Part shown: in pieces, positions 9,702-18,562 of the stretch
Layout: every line of letters begins with the position of its first letter
Position numbering within the stretch: position 1 is the first letter of the stretch
Source: Paenibacillus radicis (ex Gao et al. 2016)
GTDB lineage: Bacteria > Bacillota > Bacilli > Paenibacillales > Paenibacillaceae
Length of the DNA: 64,000 nucleotides
Reading direction: 5' to 3'
Assembly: GCF_014641555.1 (NCBI RefSeq)
Contig: NZ_BMHY01000004.1
Span: forward strand, 62,001 to 126,000
The notes under the pieces: generated by a model
What the model saw: the letters and a program-made list of their open reading frames with translations, nothing else
Told to the model about the DNA's origin: nothing
Database searches by the model: none
Program-made: the position numbers and the translations under genes

Positions 9702-11521
9702 GCGAGTCCGTATGGTCCATCGTACAGTCCAAGGAGTTAGCTATCGTGAGAAGGCGCATCTTCCGGCAATTAATCGAGTCCTTCTTGTATGAGCGGATAT
9801 TAACAGAGCCTATTGTTCAGGGGGAGTCCGAAGCTGAATATAGTCTGCACGGTCAAAGCGAAACCGGAGAAGCCGTTCAATACCGGTTCACTGCTTCCCA
9901 GAAATGGAGTTTTGGACGAATCCGTCTTTCGGAAAAGCCTGTTGTGCGTATCGCGGAGGGAGAAATCCGAGAAGCGGAATCGCTTCCCCAGTTTATACTG
10001 GAAATCTCGTCTTCGCTTAACGCGAAAGTAGAGAGAATATCATCGTTCATCGATGAGATTCAACAGACGCTCCTGAAGGATACGATGTCGGTGCTGCATC
10101 ACCGGAAGCAAGCATCGGCTTCATCCGCTTCAATGACGGCAGTTTACGATGAGTGGGAGGGTGATCTCATCGAGGGACATCCCTATCATCCTTGCTATAA
10201 ATCGCGAATCGGATTCACGCTCCGCGACAATGAAGCGTATGGGCCGGAATTCAAGCCGGATCTCCGTCTGATCTGGGTAGCCGTTCATCGTTCTTCTGCA
10301 AAGCTGTCCATATCCCGCGACTTGGATGATACCGCTTTTATGCGGCAAGAGCTGGGTGAGGACTACGGCAGATTTGCCGCCATCCTTGAACAATACGGCA
10401 AACAGCCGGGAGACTATATTCTAATGCCTGTACATCCTTGGCAGTGGGATCGGGTTATTGCGCCGGAGTTCGCCGAGCAGTTACGCACAGATGAGTTGAT
10501 CTATCTCGGTTGCGGATCGGAAGTTTACCGGCCTCAGCAATCCATCCGGACGCTGGCGAATACGAGCGATCGCAGCAAAGCCTATGTCAAGCTGCCTATG
10601 AATATCACGAATACATCATCAGGACGAATTCTAGCGCAGCATACGATTATGAACGCAGCTCGCATCTCGGACTGGCTTGGCAGCATCGTAGCGGAGGATA
10701 CTTTTTTACACAAGCAGGTTATCTTGCTGAAAGAGGTGCTGGGGGTATCCTATCACCATCAGAAGCTTCCCAATGTGCTGGAGCAAAAGGTATACGGCTC
10801 GCTTGGTGCGATATGGAGAGAGAGTCTGCATGGTTTCCTTCTCGAGGGTGAAGAAGCTTATCCGTTTAACGCATTGGTTCATACAGGCGACGACGGACAG
10901 CCGCTTATTCATCCATGGATTGAAGAGTACGGCTTGGAGGAATGGCTGCAAACGCTGCTTCGGGTGTCGCTTGTCCCCTTGGTCCATCTCTTGTATGCAC
11001 ATGGCGCGGCGCTGGAATCGCATGGGCAAAATATGATTATCGTGATGGAGCGGGGCAGGCCACGGCGCATTGCCTTGAAGGACTTTCACGATGGCGTCCG
11101 TTATTCGCTTAGCGTGGAGCAGCCCCGGGAATATCCGAATATCGAATATCCGCCGGCGAATCATCAGCGCCCCAATCGGAATTCGTTTATCGAGAAGGAG
11201 AAGGCGGGGGAGTTAACCGATTTCTTGCTGGACGCACTGCTGCTTATCAATCTGGCGGAGCTCGCCTTCTTTCTGGAAAAGCATTACGGCTTATCGGAAC
11301 GCCGCTTTTGGCAAATAACGGCCAGCGTCATTCAGAATTATCAAAAACAATTCCCGGAGCTGCAAAGCCGATTTGACCTCTTTGACGTGTTTAAGGCAGA
11401 AGTCGAGGTCGAGCAGTTAACGAAGCGCCGGATTGATGATGGAACAATAGACTGTGTGCACTGGGTAAGCAATCCGCTCCATGCTTACGCACCGGAGCGC
11501 TATTCATACTACGGGGAGTGA
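9698..11521 (+). CDS. IucA/IucC-family siderophore synthetase (SbnF/SbnC-like), first of a tandem pair
   Basis: 607 residues. Key motifs are GHPYHPCYKSRIGF (~residues 160-173), LMPVHPWQWDRV, ITNTSSGRILAQHTI and, near the C-terminus, ALESHGQNMI with ALKDFHDGVRY. These ATP-dependent ligases attach carboxylates to amines in NRPS-independent siderophore assembly. It is clearly paralogous to the next gene. The two should correspond to SbnF (second diaminopropionate on the citryl-ethylenediamine) and SbnC (2-oxoglutarate addition), but which is which cannot be settled by eye. It starts within the sbnH stop (ATGA). Confidence 0.88.
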   Translation: MSESVWSIVQSKELAIVRRRIFRQLIESFLYERILTEPIVQGESEAEYSLHGQSETGEAVQYRFTASQKWSFGRIRLSEKPVVRIAEGEIREAESLPQFILEISSSLNAKVERISSFIDEIQQTLLKDTMSVLHHRKQASASSASMTAVYDEWEGDLIEGHPYHPCYKSRIGFTLRDNEAYGPEFKPDLRLIWVAVHRSSAKLSISRDLDDTAFMRQELGEDYGRFAAILEQYGKQPGDYILMPVHPWQWDRVIAPEFAEQLRTDELIYLGCGSEVYRPQQSIRTLANTSDRSKAYVKLPMNITNTSSGRILAQHTIMNAARISDWLGSIVAEDTFLHKQVILLKEVLGVSYHHQKLPNVLEQKVYGSLGAIWRESLHGFLLEGEEAYPFNALVHTGDDGQPLIHPWIEEYGLEEWLQTLLRVSLVPLVHLLYAHGAALESHGQNMIIVMERGRPRRIALKDFHDGVRYSLSVEQPREYPNIEYPPANHQRPNRNSFIEKEKAGELTDFLLDALLLINLAELAFFLEKHYGLSERRFWQITASVIQNYQKQFPELQSRFDLFDVFKAEVEVEQLTKRRIDDGTIDCVHWVSNPLHAYAPERYSYYGE

Positions 11522-13392
11522 GCCATGTGCGTATGGTGAAGGTGAACGGGAAGGCAGAATCCGGTGCAAAGCCGGATGGAATGCAATCATTTGAATTTTA
11601 TCGCGAAGCTATGCAGTCCCCGCATTATGTTGCCGTAAGGAGAAGAATTTTTCGCCAATTGGTGGAGTCCATGCTGTTTGAGGGACTGATCTCGTATCAC
11701 ACGGAGGGTGAAGAAACCCGCATTGACGGGGTTGGCCTGGACGGACTACCGATTGCTTATCTGTTCGGAAGCGAACGCCGCTATACCTTTGGGCGAATCC
11801 GGCTAAGCCAAGAGCCGGTCAGAAGAAGAGCCGGAACTAGCGAATCGGAGGCCGATTCTATCGCGCTTTTTTTGCTGGAGGTTGCTGCTGGAGCTGGAGC
11901 GGAGGAAAAGAAGGTGCTTCATTTCATTCAGGAACTGGAGCAGACGTTAATCAACGATACTCTAGCGCAATATAAGCGACACAAGGACAATAATGATCTG
12001 CATGACTTGTCCGACGAGGATTGGGAGAATGGCATAATGGACGGTCATCCCTATCATCCGAGCTACAAGTCGCGCATTGGCTTCGATATTGCGGATCAGC
12101 AGCAGTACGGTCCCGAATTCGCCGAATCGATTCATCCTGTTTGGGTTGCCGTTCATCGCAGCCGGGCAAAGCTCAGTCATTCCGCTCTGCTTCCTGAACC
12201 AGGTTCATCCAATTGGCTGAAGGAGCAGCTAGGGGAGAAGGAGCTGAAGCGGTTTGTGAATGGTATTCGGGATGCCGGAGCTAATCCTAGTGATTATGTT
12301 ATGCTGCCCGTCCATCCTTGGCAATGGCGAACGACGATATCGTCGGTGCTTGCTGCCGATATACGAAGCAAGCATATTTTGCCGCTTGGCAGTACAGAAG
12401 AGGCGTACACGGCGCAGCAGTCTATTCGCACGCTGGTGAACCGCACACGTCCAAGCAAACCTTATCTCAAACTGTCGCTGAGCATTTTGAATACTTCGAC
12501 TGGCCGCATACTAGCTCCCCATACGGTAGAAAATGCGCCCGTCATTTCGGATTGGCTCAAACGGATCGCTGCAGGGGATACCTACCTGCGCGATGAGCTG
12601 CGACTGATCCTGCTTGGTGAAGTTGCAGGTATCGCTTACGAGAATAGTCACATGCTTGCTCCCTTGCAGTCCAAATCCTATGGCACGCTGTCATGCATCT
12701 GGAGAGAAAGCTTGCCGATGCATTTGGATAAGAGCGAGACAGCTGTTCCGTTTAATGCGTTATGCGCCGTAGATCCCGCTGGCAAGCCATATGTTGGGCC
12801 ATGGATCGAGCGGTTTGGTCTGGAGTATTGGCTGAATGAGCTCCTGAAGACAAGCGTGAACCCGATTATTCATTTCCTGTATGCGCATGGCATCGCGCTG
12901 GAGTCCCATGCTCAAAATATGGTGCTTGTGCTGCGCGAAGGGCTCCCGGTCCGAATTGCATTAAAGGATTTTCACGACGGCATCCGGTTTGCCAGGGAAG
13001 GGCTAGCGAATCCGGAGGATTGTCCAGATTTGGCGCAAACGCCGGCGTATCATCAGCGGGTGAACCGGAATTCGTTTCTGGAGACCAGCGATCTCGAAGC
13101 GGTGCGGGATTTTGTACATGATGCCTTTTTCTTTATTAACCTCGGGGAGCTGGCGATCTTCCTTCAAGATCATTTTGGCATGGAGGAGAGGATGTTTTGG
13201 AGCAAGGTACGCGGTGTGATCGAACAGTATCAACAACGATTCCCTGAGCATAGAGAGAGGTTCCGACAGTTTTCCCTATTTGAGCCCCTTATCGGAGTGG
13301 AGCAATTGACGGCGAGACGGTTATTTCCGGATACGGAGCTGCGTATGCATCAAGTCTTTAATCCGTTATCTCATGATGATAAATTGGATTAA
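11518..13392 (+). CDS. IucA/IucC-family siderophore synthetase (SbnC/SbnF-like), second of the tandem pair
   Basis: 624 residues, slightly longer than usual for the family because of an N-terminal lead. Motifs parallel those of the preceding gene: GHPYHPSYKSRIGF, MLPVHPWQWRTT, ILNTSTGRILAPHTV, ALESHAQNMV and ALKDFHDGIRF. It probably performs the remaining condensation of staphyloferrin B-type assembly. The start is given at the GTG overlapping the previous stop; an ATG at 11533 is a fair alternative because the nearby GGGGAG box sits too close to the GTG. It is the last biosynthetic gene before the Fur box and importer genes. Confidence 0.88.
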   Translation: MSHVRMVKVNGKAESGAKPDGMQSFEFYREAMQSPHYVAVRRRIFRQLVESMLFEGLISYHTEGEETRIDGVGLDGLPIAYLFGSERRYTFGRIRLSQEPVRRRAGTSESEADSIALFLLEVAAGAGAEEKKVLHFIQELEQTLINDTLAQYKRHKDNNDLHDLSDEDWENGIMDGHPYHPSYKSRIGFDIADQQQYGPEFAESIHPVWVAVHRSRAKLSHSALLPEPGSSNWLKEQLGEKELKRFVNGIRDAGANPSDYVMLPVHPWQWRTTISSVLAADIRSKHILPLGSTEEAYTAQQSIRTLVNRTRPSKPYLKLSLSILNTSTGRILAPHTVENAPVISDWLKRIAAGDTYLRDELRLILLGEVAGIAYENSHMLAPLQSKSYGTLSCIWRESLPMHLDKSETAVPFNALCAVDPAGKPYVGPWIERFGLEYWLNELLKTSVNPIIHFLYAHGIALESHAQNMVLVLREGLPVRIALKDFHDGIRFAREGLANPEDCPDLAQTPAYHQRVNRNSFLETSDLEAVRDFVHDAFFFINLGELAIFLQDHFGMEERMFWSKVRGVIEQYQQRFPEHRERFRQFSLFEPLIGVEQLTARRLFPDTELRMHQVFNPLSHDDKLD

Positions 13393-13480
13393 TTTGGATA
13401 TTTATGCTGAGTGTTAAAAAAAGTACATGAGATGAATAAGTTTCTGCATGGACACTTTTTGAGGTTATACGTTATCTTAT

Positions 13481-13495
13481 TAATAATGGTTATCA
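13481..13495. promoter_or_regulatory. Fur-like box ahead of the siderophore-binding lipoprotein gene
   Basis: TAATAATGGTTATCA matches the 7-1-7 Fur consensus with two mismatches and lies 31 bases upstream of the ATG at 13526. A possible promoter (TTGAGG-17-AATAAT) overlaps it, implying separate iron-controlled expression of the importer. Confidence 0.68.
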
Positions 13496-13525
13496 TTCTT
13501 AATTAGACACAGGAGGAATTTAGGC

Positions 13526-14518
13526 ATGTTGGCAAGCAAACGGGTAAGCGGTTTGAAACGATGGGGATCATTATCTCTTATCGCATTGGTGATTCTGATC
13601 CTCTCCGCTTGCGGAAATACGGGATCGAACAAAGAAAATACAGAAGCTGCGGGGGCAGTCAAAGAAAATCCGCCTGCGGCGACGACGGAGACGAGCGCGG
13701 AGCGGACGGTAAAAGACGCGTACGGAGACGTGAAGATTCCGGCTAATCCTTCCAAAATCGTCGTGCTGGATATCGGCGCACTGGATAACTTGCTGGAGCT
13801 CGGCATTAAACCAATCGGCGCGCCATCGATTTTGGCTGCGGGCGATCCTTATCCGGCTTACTTGAAGGGGACGGAAGGCATTCAGAATATCGGTTCTGTC
13901 AATGAACCGAATCTGGAAGCGATCGATGCCTTGAAGCCCGATCTGATTATCGGCAACAAAGATACGCATGATGCGATATACAGCCAGCTGGGGCAAATTG
14001 CTCCAACAGTGTTTGTTGAAACATTAGGCGTTACGTGGAAAAACAATCTTCAGCTTCATGCCGAAGCGGTAAACAAATCGGAGGAAGGGAAACAACTGCT
14101 GGATGCTTATCAAGCGCGCATCGATCAGTTTAAAACCGATTTGGCAGCCCAAGACGTGAAGAAGGTATCGCTGTTCCGGCCGCGTGCGGATAAGATTCAA
14201 ATTTATTTGAAGGATACGTTCGCTGGCACGATTATGACAGACGCTGGCGTACAGCGTGTTGATTCGCAAAATGTGGAAGGCTTCTCGAAGGATGTAACGG
14301 AAGAGCAGATGACAGAGCTGGACGGCGATGTTATTCTCTGGTTCAACAGAGAGCCGGATGCTTTCGCCAAGCTGGAGAAAAGTCCGCTGTGGACTTCCTT
14401 GCCGGGCGTTCAGAACAAGCAGGTTAAACCTGTCGACTGGGAATATTGGATGAGCGGACTCGGAATTCAAGCAGTAAATAAAGTGGTTTACGATCTGCAC
14501 TCCTTTTTGCTGAAATAA
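13526..14518 (+). CDS. Iron-siderophore-binding lipoprotein, SirA-like
   Basis: 330 residues. A lipoprotein signal ends in LSAC with the lipidated cysteine at position 29, followed by a Ser/Asn/Glu-rich linker and a class III (FecB/BtuF-type) solute-binding domain: two lobes joined by a long helix, with openings such as IVVLDIGALDNLLELGIKP. Anchored outside the membrane, it would capture the ferric siderophore and hand it to the FecCD permeases that follow. Its length equals that of S. aureus SirA and its position beside the sbn genes fits a staphyloferrin B receptor. AGGAGG precedes the ATG. Confidence 0.88.
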   Translation: MLASKRVSGLKRWGSLSLIALVILILSACGNTGSNKENTEAAGAVKENPPAATTETSAERTVKDAYGDVKIPANPSKIVVLDIGALDNLLELGIKPIGAPSILAAGDPYPAYLKGTEGIQNIGSVNEPNLEAIDALKPDLIIGNKDTHDAIYSQLGQIAPTVFVETLGVTWKNNLQLHAEAVNKSEEGKQLLDAYQARIDQFKTDLAAQDVKKVSLFRPRADKIQIYLKDTFAGTIMTDAGVQRVDSQNVEGFSKDVTEEQMTELDGDVILWFNREPDAFAKLEKSPLWTSLPGVQNKQVKPVDWEYWMSGLGIQAVNKVVYDLHSFLLK

Positions 14519-14522
14519 TGAT

Positions 14523-14556
14523 AAGATTGGGTCGTCCTATCGACGGCCCAATCTTT
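14523..14556 (+). terminator. Terminator/attenuator between lipoprotein and permease genes
   Basis: Hairpin with arms AAGATTGGGTCGTC and GACGGCCCAATCTT followed by a short T-rich run. Partial termination here would make the binding protein more abundant than the permeases, as is usual for such importers. Confidence 0.7.
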
Positions 14557-14588
14557 CTTCATTTCTTTTACAATTAGGAGGTATGGGT

Positions 14589-15578
14589 GTGACGTATAGA
14601 TGGACCGGATTCATCTTTCTATTTGTCTTAGTCGGCTTTGCGTTGATCGCAAGTATTGCCTTTGGTGTCGTTCAAATTTCTGTTTCTTCTATTATAAATG
14701 CGATCTGGTCGTTTGACGGAGCTTACGATCAATTGATTATCCGTTCCGTCCGGCTGCCTCGGGCTTTGATCGCTGCAGCAGTAGGCGGATCACTGGCAGT
14801 CGCCGGTTGTCTCATGCAAGCACTTAGCAGGAACGGTCTTGCCGGACCGGAAATATTCGGTGTTAACAACGGGGCGGCTTTGGCGGTAGTTATCGTCTCG
14901 ATCGTATTGCATTCCACCTCGCTTGCCGTTTTTACATGGGCGGCGATGGCAGGTGCTGCAATAGCGGGTGCAACAGTATTTCTGTTAGGTTCAATAGGGA
15001 GACAGTCCTTGACCTCGATTAAGCTTATTTTAGCCGGAGCAACCATTAATCTGTTATTCGCATCCCTTACGCAAGGGATACTCATTCTAAACGAACAGTC
15101 TTTGGACACGATGCGCTTTTGGCTTGCCGGATCGCTTACAGGCAGAGATTTGCAGCTGTTTCTCCAAGTAGTTCCTTATATGATCGCAGGTTTGGCTGCG
15201 GCGTTCGTTCTAAGCCATCATATGAATGTGATTGGCTTGGGGGAGGAAATGGCTCAAGGATTAGGCCAACGCATAGTTTTGATTAAAGTGCTTTGCATTG
15301 TGGTCAGTGTATTGCTTGCCGGCAGCGCTGTTGCGATCGCGGGTCCTATCGCGTTTATTGGCCTTGCTATTCCGCATATTGCGCGTGCCCTCGTTGGGAG
15401 TGACTACCGTTGGGTTATCCCTTATTCCGCTTTGCTTGGTGCGTTGCTATTACTAATTGCAGACATTGGTGCACGATTCGTGCTTCCGGCGCAAGAGGTC
15501 CCCGCGGGTATCGTAACAGCCTTCTTTGGTGCGCCGTTTCTTATCTATTTGGCACAGCGAAGGGGGAGGACGAAATAA
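14589..15578 (+). CDS. FecCD-family siderophore ABC permease, subunit 1 (SirB-like)
   Basis: About 329 residues with roughly ten hydrophobic segments. It carries family landmarks RLPRALIAAAVGGSLAVAGCLMQ near the N-terminus (quoted around helix 2) and AGPIAFIGLAIPHIAR, the cytoplasmic coupling loop that contacts the ATPase. The start is set at GTG 14589, seven bases after AGGAGG; the ATG at 14583 sits only one base from that box. It works with the next permease as a heterodimer. No ATP-binding gene follows, so an ATPase encoded elsewhere must energise it, as FhuC does for Sir in S. aureus. Confidence 0.88.
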   Translation: MTYRWTGFIFLFVLVGFALIASIAFGVVQISVSSIINAIWSFDGAYDQLIIRSVRLPRALIAAAVGGSLAVAGCLMQALSRNGLAGPEIFGVNNGAALAVVIVSIVLHSTSLAVFTWAAMAGAAIAGATVFLLGSIGRQSLTSIKLILAGATINLLFASLTQGILILNEQSLDTMRFWLAGSLTGRDLQLFLQVVPYMIAGLAAAFVLSHHMNVIGLGEEMAQGLGQRIVLIKVLCIVVSVLLAGSAVAIAGPIAFIGLAIPHIARALVGSDYRWVIPYSALLGALLLLIADIGARFVLPAQEVPAGIVTAFFGAPFLIYLAQRRGRTK

Positions 15579-15604
15579 TTCCTTCTATTATAAAGGACCG
15601 CTGG

Positions 15605-16576
15605 TTGAGGGTCGTAATTGGCTTGCTTCTATTAAATATACTTGTACTGTTGCTGAGCATCGTTATCGGCGAAAGAACGGTCCCAATAGGGGAAGCTCTT
15701 CGAACGGCCATTGAACTCGGCGGCAACGAATATGCTTTCACTGTCCGCCAAGTGCGGATGCCGCGCGTACTGGTCGGTTTTTTGGCAGGCTGCGGGCTGG
15801 CATTGTCCGGAAGTATTCTGCAAATCATCACCCGCAACCCGCTGGCTTCTCCTGGCGTCATCGGTCTAAACTCGGGAGCCGCTGCCGCTGTGGTGGCCGT
15901 GCTCGTTCTGACGCCAGGTTTATCGATGAGTCATTTGCCTTGGATTGCTTTTGCTGGCGCATTGGTTACGGCTTTAGCGATCTATCAGCTATCCTGGAAA
16001 AAGGGCAGCTCAACCGAACGAATGCTTTTGGTCGGGATTGGGATATCCGCTATGGCAGGTGCACTCATAACTTATTTATTGACAGTGGGTAAAATCTTTA
16101 GAGTATCCCAAGCGTTTACTTGGATGGCCGGAAGTTTGTACGGAAGAACCTGGGAACATTTCTGGCCGCTTTTGCCGTGGATTATTGTTCTGTTCATCGT
16201 GCTGCTATTTTTTAATCGTCACCTTGATTTAATGCAGTTGAGCGACGGATCGGCAGTTGGGATGGGCCTTCGGTTGGAATGGACGAGATTTGCCCTAATA
16301 TTGTTAAGTGTAGGATTGGCAGGGTCCGCCGTAGCGATGGCCGGCACGATTGCATTTGTCGGATTGATGGCGCCGCATATGGCTTCCCACCTGGCTGGTA
16401 CCCGGAGTATAAAACGATTGCCTGTTGCGGCGTTAATAGGCGGGTTGATCGTGATGCTGGCTGATTTGCTTGGACGAACGATTTTTACGCCGTATGAAAT
16501 TCCAGTAGGGTTAATTACGGCATTGATCGGGGCGCCATATATGATTGCTTTGCTCATTCGCCGGAGAGCTATATAA
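15605..16576 (+). CDS. FecCD-family siderophore ABC permease, subunit 2 (SirC-like)
   Basis: About 323 residues with about ten membrane segments. Conserved motifs are RMPRVLVGFLAGCGLALSG (helix 2) and GTIAFVGLMAPHMASHL (coupling loop). The reading frame is open well upstream into the previous gene, but no ATG or GTG fits. TTG at 15605, seven bases after AAAGGA, gives a short cytoplasmic N-terminus typical of the family and is chosen. An ATT overlapping the preceding stop at 15578, behind a strong GGGGGAGG, is an unusual alternative. Confidence 0.85.
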   Translation: MRVVIGLLLLNILVLLLSIVIGERTVPIGEALRTAIELGGNEYAFTVRQVRMPRVLVGFLAGCGLALSGSILQIITRNPLASPGVIGLNSGAAAAVVAVLVLTPGLSMSHLPWIAFAGALVTALAIYQLSWKKGSSTERMLLVGIGISAMAGALITYLLTVGKIFRVSQAFTWMAGSLYGRTWEHFWPLLPWIIVLFIVLLFFNRHLDLMQLSDGSAVGMGLRLEWTRFALILLSVGLAGSAVAMAGTIAFVGLMAPHMASHLAGTRSIKRLPVAALIGGLIVMLADLLGRTIFTPYEIPVGLITALIGAPYMIALLIRRRAI

Positions 16577-16619
16577 TTAGAAGAAACACGATGATTGTTC
16601 TATGAAAGGCAGGTGCCTG

Positions 16620-18206
16620 ATGCTGTCTCACGTTAGCCAGACGCACGCTCATTCGCTATACCTGTTCTCGTCCGTGCGAAAAAGAAGGTTTACAGGCAGG
16701 TCCGGGGTCCGAACCTACCGTATTCCTGCTTATGTACTGTGCTTTATTACAGAAGGCGAAGGTGTCGTTCTCATGGACGGCATGCTTTGTGATATTAAAC
16801 CGTTCGAGCTCTATTTGCTTGTGCCTGGCATGATTGTCGAGCTATCAGAACGAACGGGCGGATTTTCCTATTACGGTGTATTTTTTCGCCCTGTAACATT
16901 AACGAAGACAAAAGGTGGGATGAGCTCGTCGAGCTCACTTGCTTTGTCAGGTCCGTTTCGTCCGGGACGCATACCGGTTGTTCATCCGCAGCAGATTTTA
17001 CAGCGGATTCTTCAGATGTACGAAGACAGCAGAAATGAAGGGGAATATGACCAGTTGTCACTTCGGCTGCAGTTGGAGCAATTCATTCACGGGATTATGA
17101 TGAGCACGCCAGAATCAGGTCAGCAGAAAGACGAGAGGCTGGACCGGAGCATTGCCTTTATGGAGCAGCATTATATCGATAAGATTAGCATCGGGAGATT
17201 GGCAGAGGAAGCGGGGATGACTCCCGCGGCATACTCCCGTCTTTTTCTGAAAGTAACGGGGTCGACACCTGTTGAGTACTTGGGCATGATCCGGATGAAT
17301 AAAGCGAAGGAACTGTTGAATAAAAGCCACAGCCGCGTTAAAGAGGTGGCGGCAAGCGTCGGCTTTCGAAGCGAGTTTTATTTCAGTCGAATGTTTCAAC
17401 GTACCGTTGGCGTTCCTCCTACTATATATATGAAGCGCCAATCCTTGCGGGTCGCGGTGGCCTCATCGCTTGGGTTTCAGCAATATTTGCAATCCATCGG
17501 AATTGAGCCTGCCTACTCGCTTGATCTGTTTCATTATCCCGGAGTCAATGAAAGTGAATATGCACAGCGGTTTCACTGCCAGATGGAGGAACTGAAGCAG
17601 TCCGCTCCCGATCTTATTATTGCGGATCATTATCATACCGATTTTAAGGATAACTTTAAAGAAATTGCCCTTCCGGTTATTCTCGATTTGTCATTATGGG
17701 ATTGGAAATTGAATTTCATCAAAATTGCGGAGCTGCTCGGCCGGGAGAGCGAGGCAGATCAAGCGATTGCCCGTCTAGAATTACGTGCTTCAGAAGTAAA
17801 GCGGGCTTTGCAGATAAAGTTGGGCAAAAGACGTGTAACTCTTATGCAGGCCAGCCATCGCACCGTCGGTATTCAGGGTACCGGAGGACATCCTTTAAAT
17901 GAATTGCTCTATCGTGATCTTGGACTCGAGCCGGGTATTCCGGTAATCGGTGATATTTGGAGACAAGAGATGCCGCCTGAAGCGTTACCAATGTTAGAAA
18001 CCGAGCATCTCTTCATACATAAGCATCATGTATTGGCCGGCAGCGAACTGATGTACCAGCGATTGATTCACAACGATGTCTGGCATCGGATTCCTGCGGT
18101 AAAAAAAGACAAGGTCACCCTCATCGATAATTGGTTTGCGATGAGCTGGACGCCTATAGGCAGGCGGTCGATTATGGATCATTTGCTGAAGTATGAGCCG
18201 GAATAA
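16620..18206 (+). CDS. AraC-family regulator fused to a siderophore-binding domain (Btr-like)
   Basis: 528 residues. An N-terminal cupin-like sensor region is followed by an AraC two-helix-turn-helix domain (about residues 165-270: ISIGRLAEEAGMTPAAYSRLF, then VKEVAASVGFRSEFYFSRMF). The C-terminal 250 residues form a FecB/BtuF-type solute-binding fold (SLGFQQYLQSIGIEPAYSLD). This architecture is that of B. subtilis Btr, which binds ferric siderophore in the cytoplasm and activates the cognate importer. Placed directly behind the importer genes, it probably activates this locus when its siderophore is imported. The start at 16620 has AAAGGCAGGTG upstream. Confidence 0.88.
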   Translation: MLSHVSQTHAHSLYLFSSVRKRRFTGRSGVRTYRIPAYVLCFITEGEGVVLMDGMLCDIKPFELYLLVPGMIVELSERTGGFSYYGVFFRPVTLTKTKGGMSSSSSLALSGPFRPGRIPVVHPQQILQRILQMYEDSRNEGEYDQLSLRLQLEQFIHGIMMSTPESGQQKDERLDRSIAFMEQHYIDKISIGRLAEEAGMTPAAYSRLFLKVTGSTPVEYLGMIRMNKAKELLNKSHSRVKEVAASVGFRSEFYFSRMFQRTVGVPPTIYMKRQSLRVAVASSLGFQQYLQSIGIEPAYSLDLFHYPGVNESEYAQRFHCQMEELKQSAPDLIIADHYHTDFKDNFKEIALPVILDLSLWDWKLNFIKIAELLGRESEADQAIARLELRASEVKRALQIKLGKRRVTLMQASHRTVGIQGTGGHPLNELLYRDLGLEPGIPVIGDIWRQEMPPEALPMLETEHLFIHKHHVLAGSELMYQRLIHNDVWHRIPAVKKDKVTLIDNWFAMSWTPIGRRSIMDHLLKYEPE

Positions 18207-18562
18207 TTGGGTTTTAATATTCCTTCCGTGGTATATTGTTTGCAGAGCAGTTCATCCTTAAATAGAAAAACAGAGGAATCAAGTTTGCTCAAAGGCGATT
18301 TAGCCGAGGAGAGAAGGACGGCCAGTGATGGTTCGTCCTTTTTCGTGTTCGGAATACCGATCTATTAGCGATATAGAATAGGATTTTACTAACGCTTGCA
18401 GCGCTGGAAGCACATCGGGTACGATAGTGACAGGACTTTCCATTCTTATATATAACCGTCTCATGAAGATTAAATGGCTTATCATAATTTTTTTCTGAAT
18501 AGATGATAGATTCGTTAGCGCTTTGGCATCAATAGAGATGGAGAGGCGAAGGGAGCTTAGCG
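18207..18562. other. Intergenic stretch with one terminator
   Basis: Contains the terminator at 18314-18343 and, downstream, AT-rich sequence that should hold the promoter of the sigma factor gene. A 61-codon minus-strand frame (18300-18485) overlaps the terminator, has no clear ribosome binding site and resembles nothing recognised, so it is not called. Confidence 0.5.
18314..18343 (+). terminator. Rho-independent terminator after the AraC-type regulator
   Basis: AAGGACG and CGTCCTT arms with a 13-base loop, followed by TTT. It closes the siderophore locus. Confidence 0.7.

Noticed and set aside
13412..13462. Terminator between the last synthetase and the lipoprotein gene
   Set aside because: Only a weak AAAAAGT/ACTTTTT pairing with a long loop is visible; not strong enough to call.
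18300..18485. 61-codon minus-strand frame
   Set aside because: No recognisable motif or ribosome binding site, and it overlaps a terminator hairpin; insufficient support for a gene.
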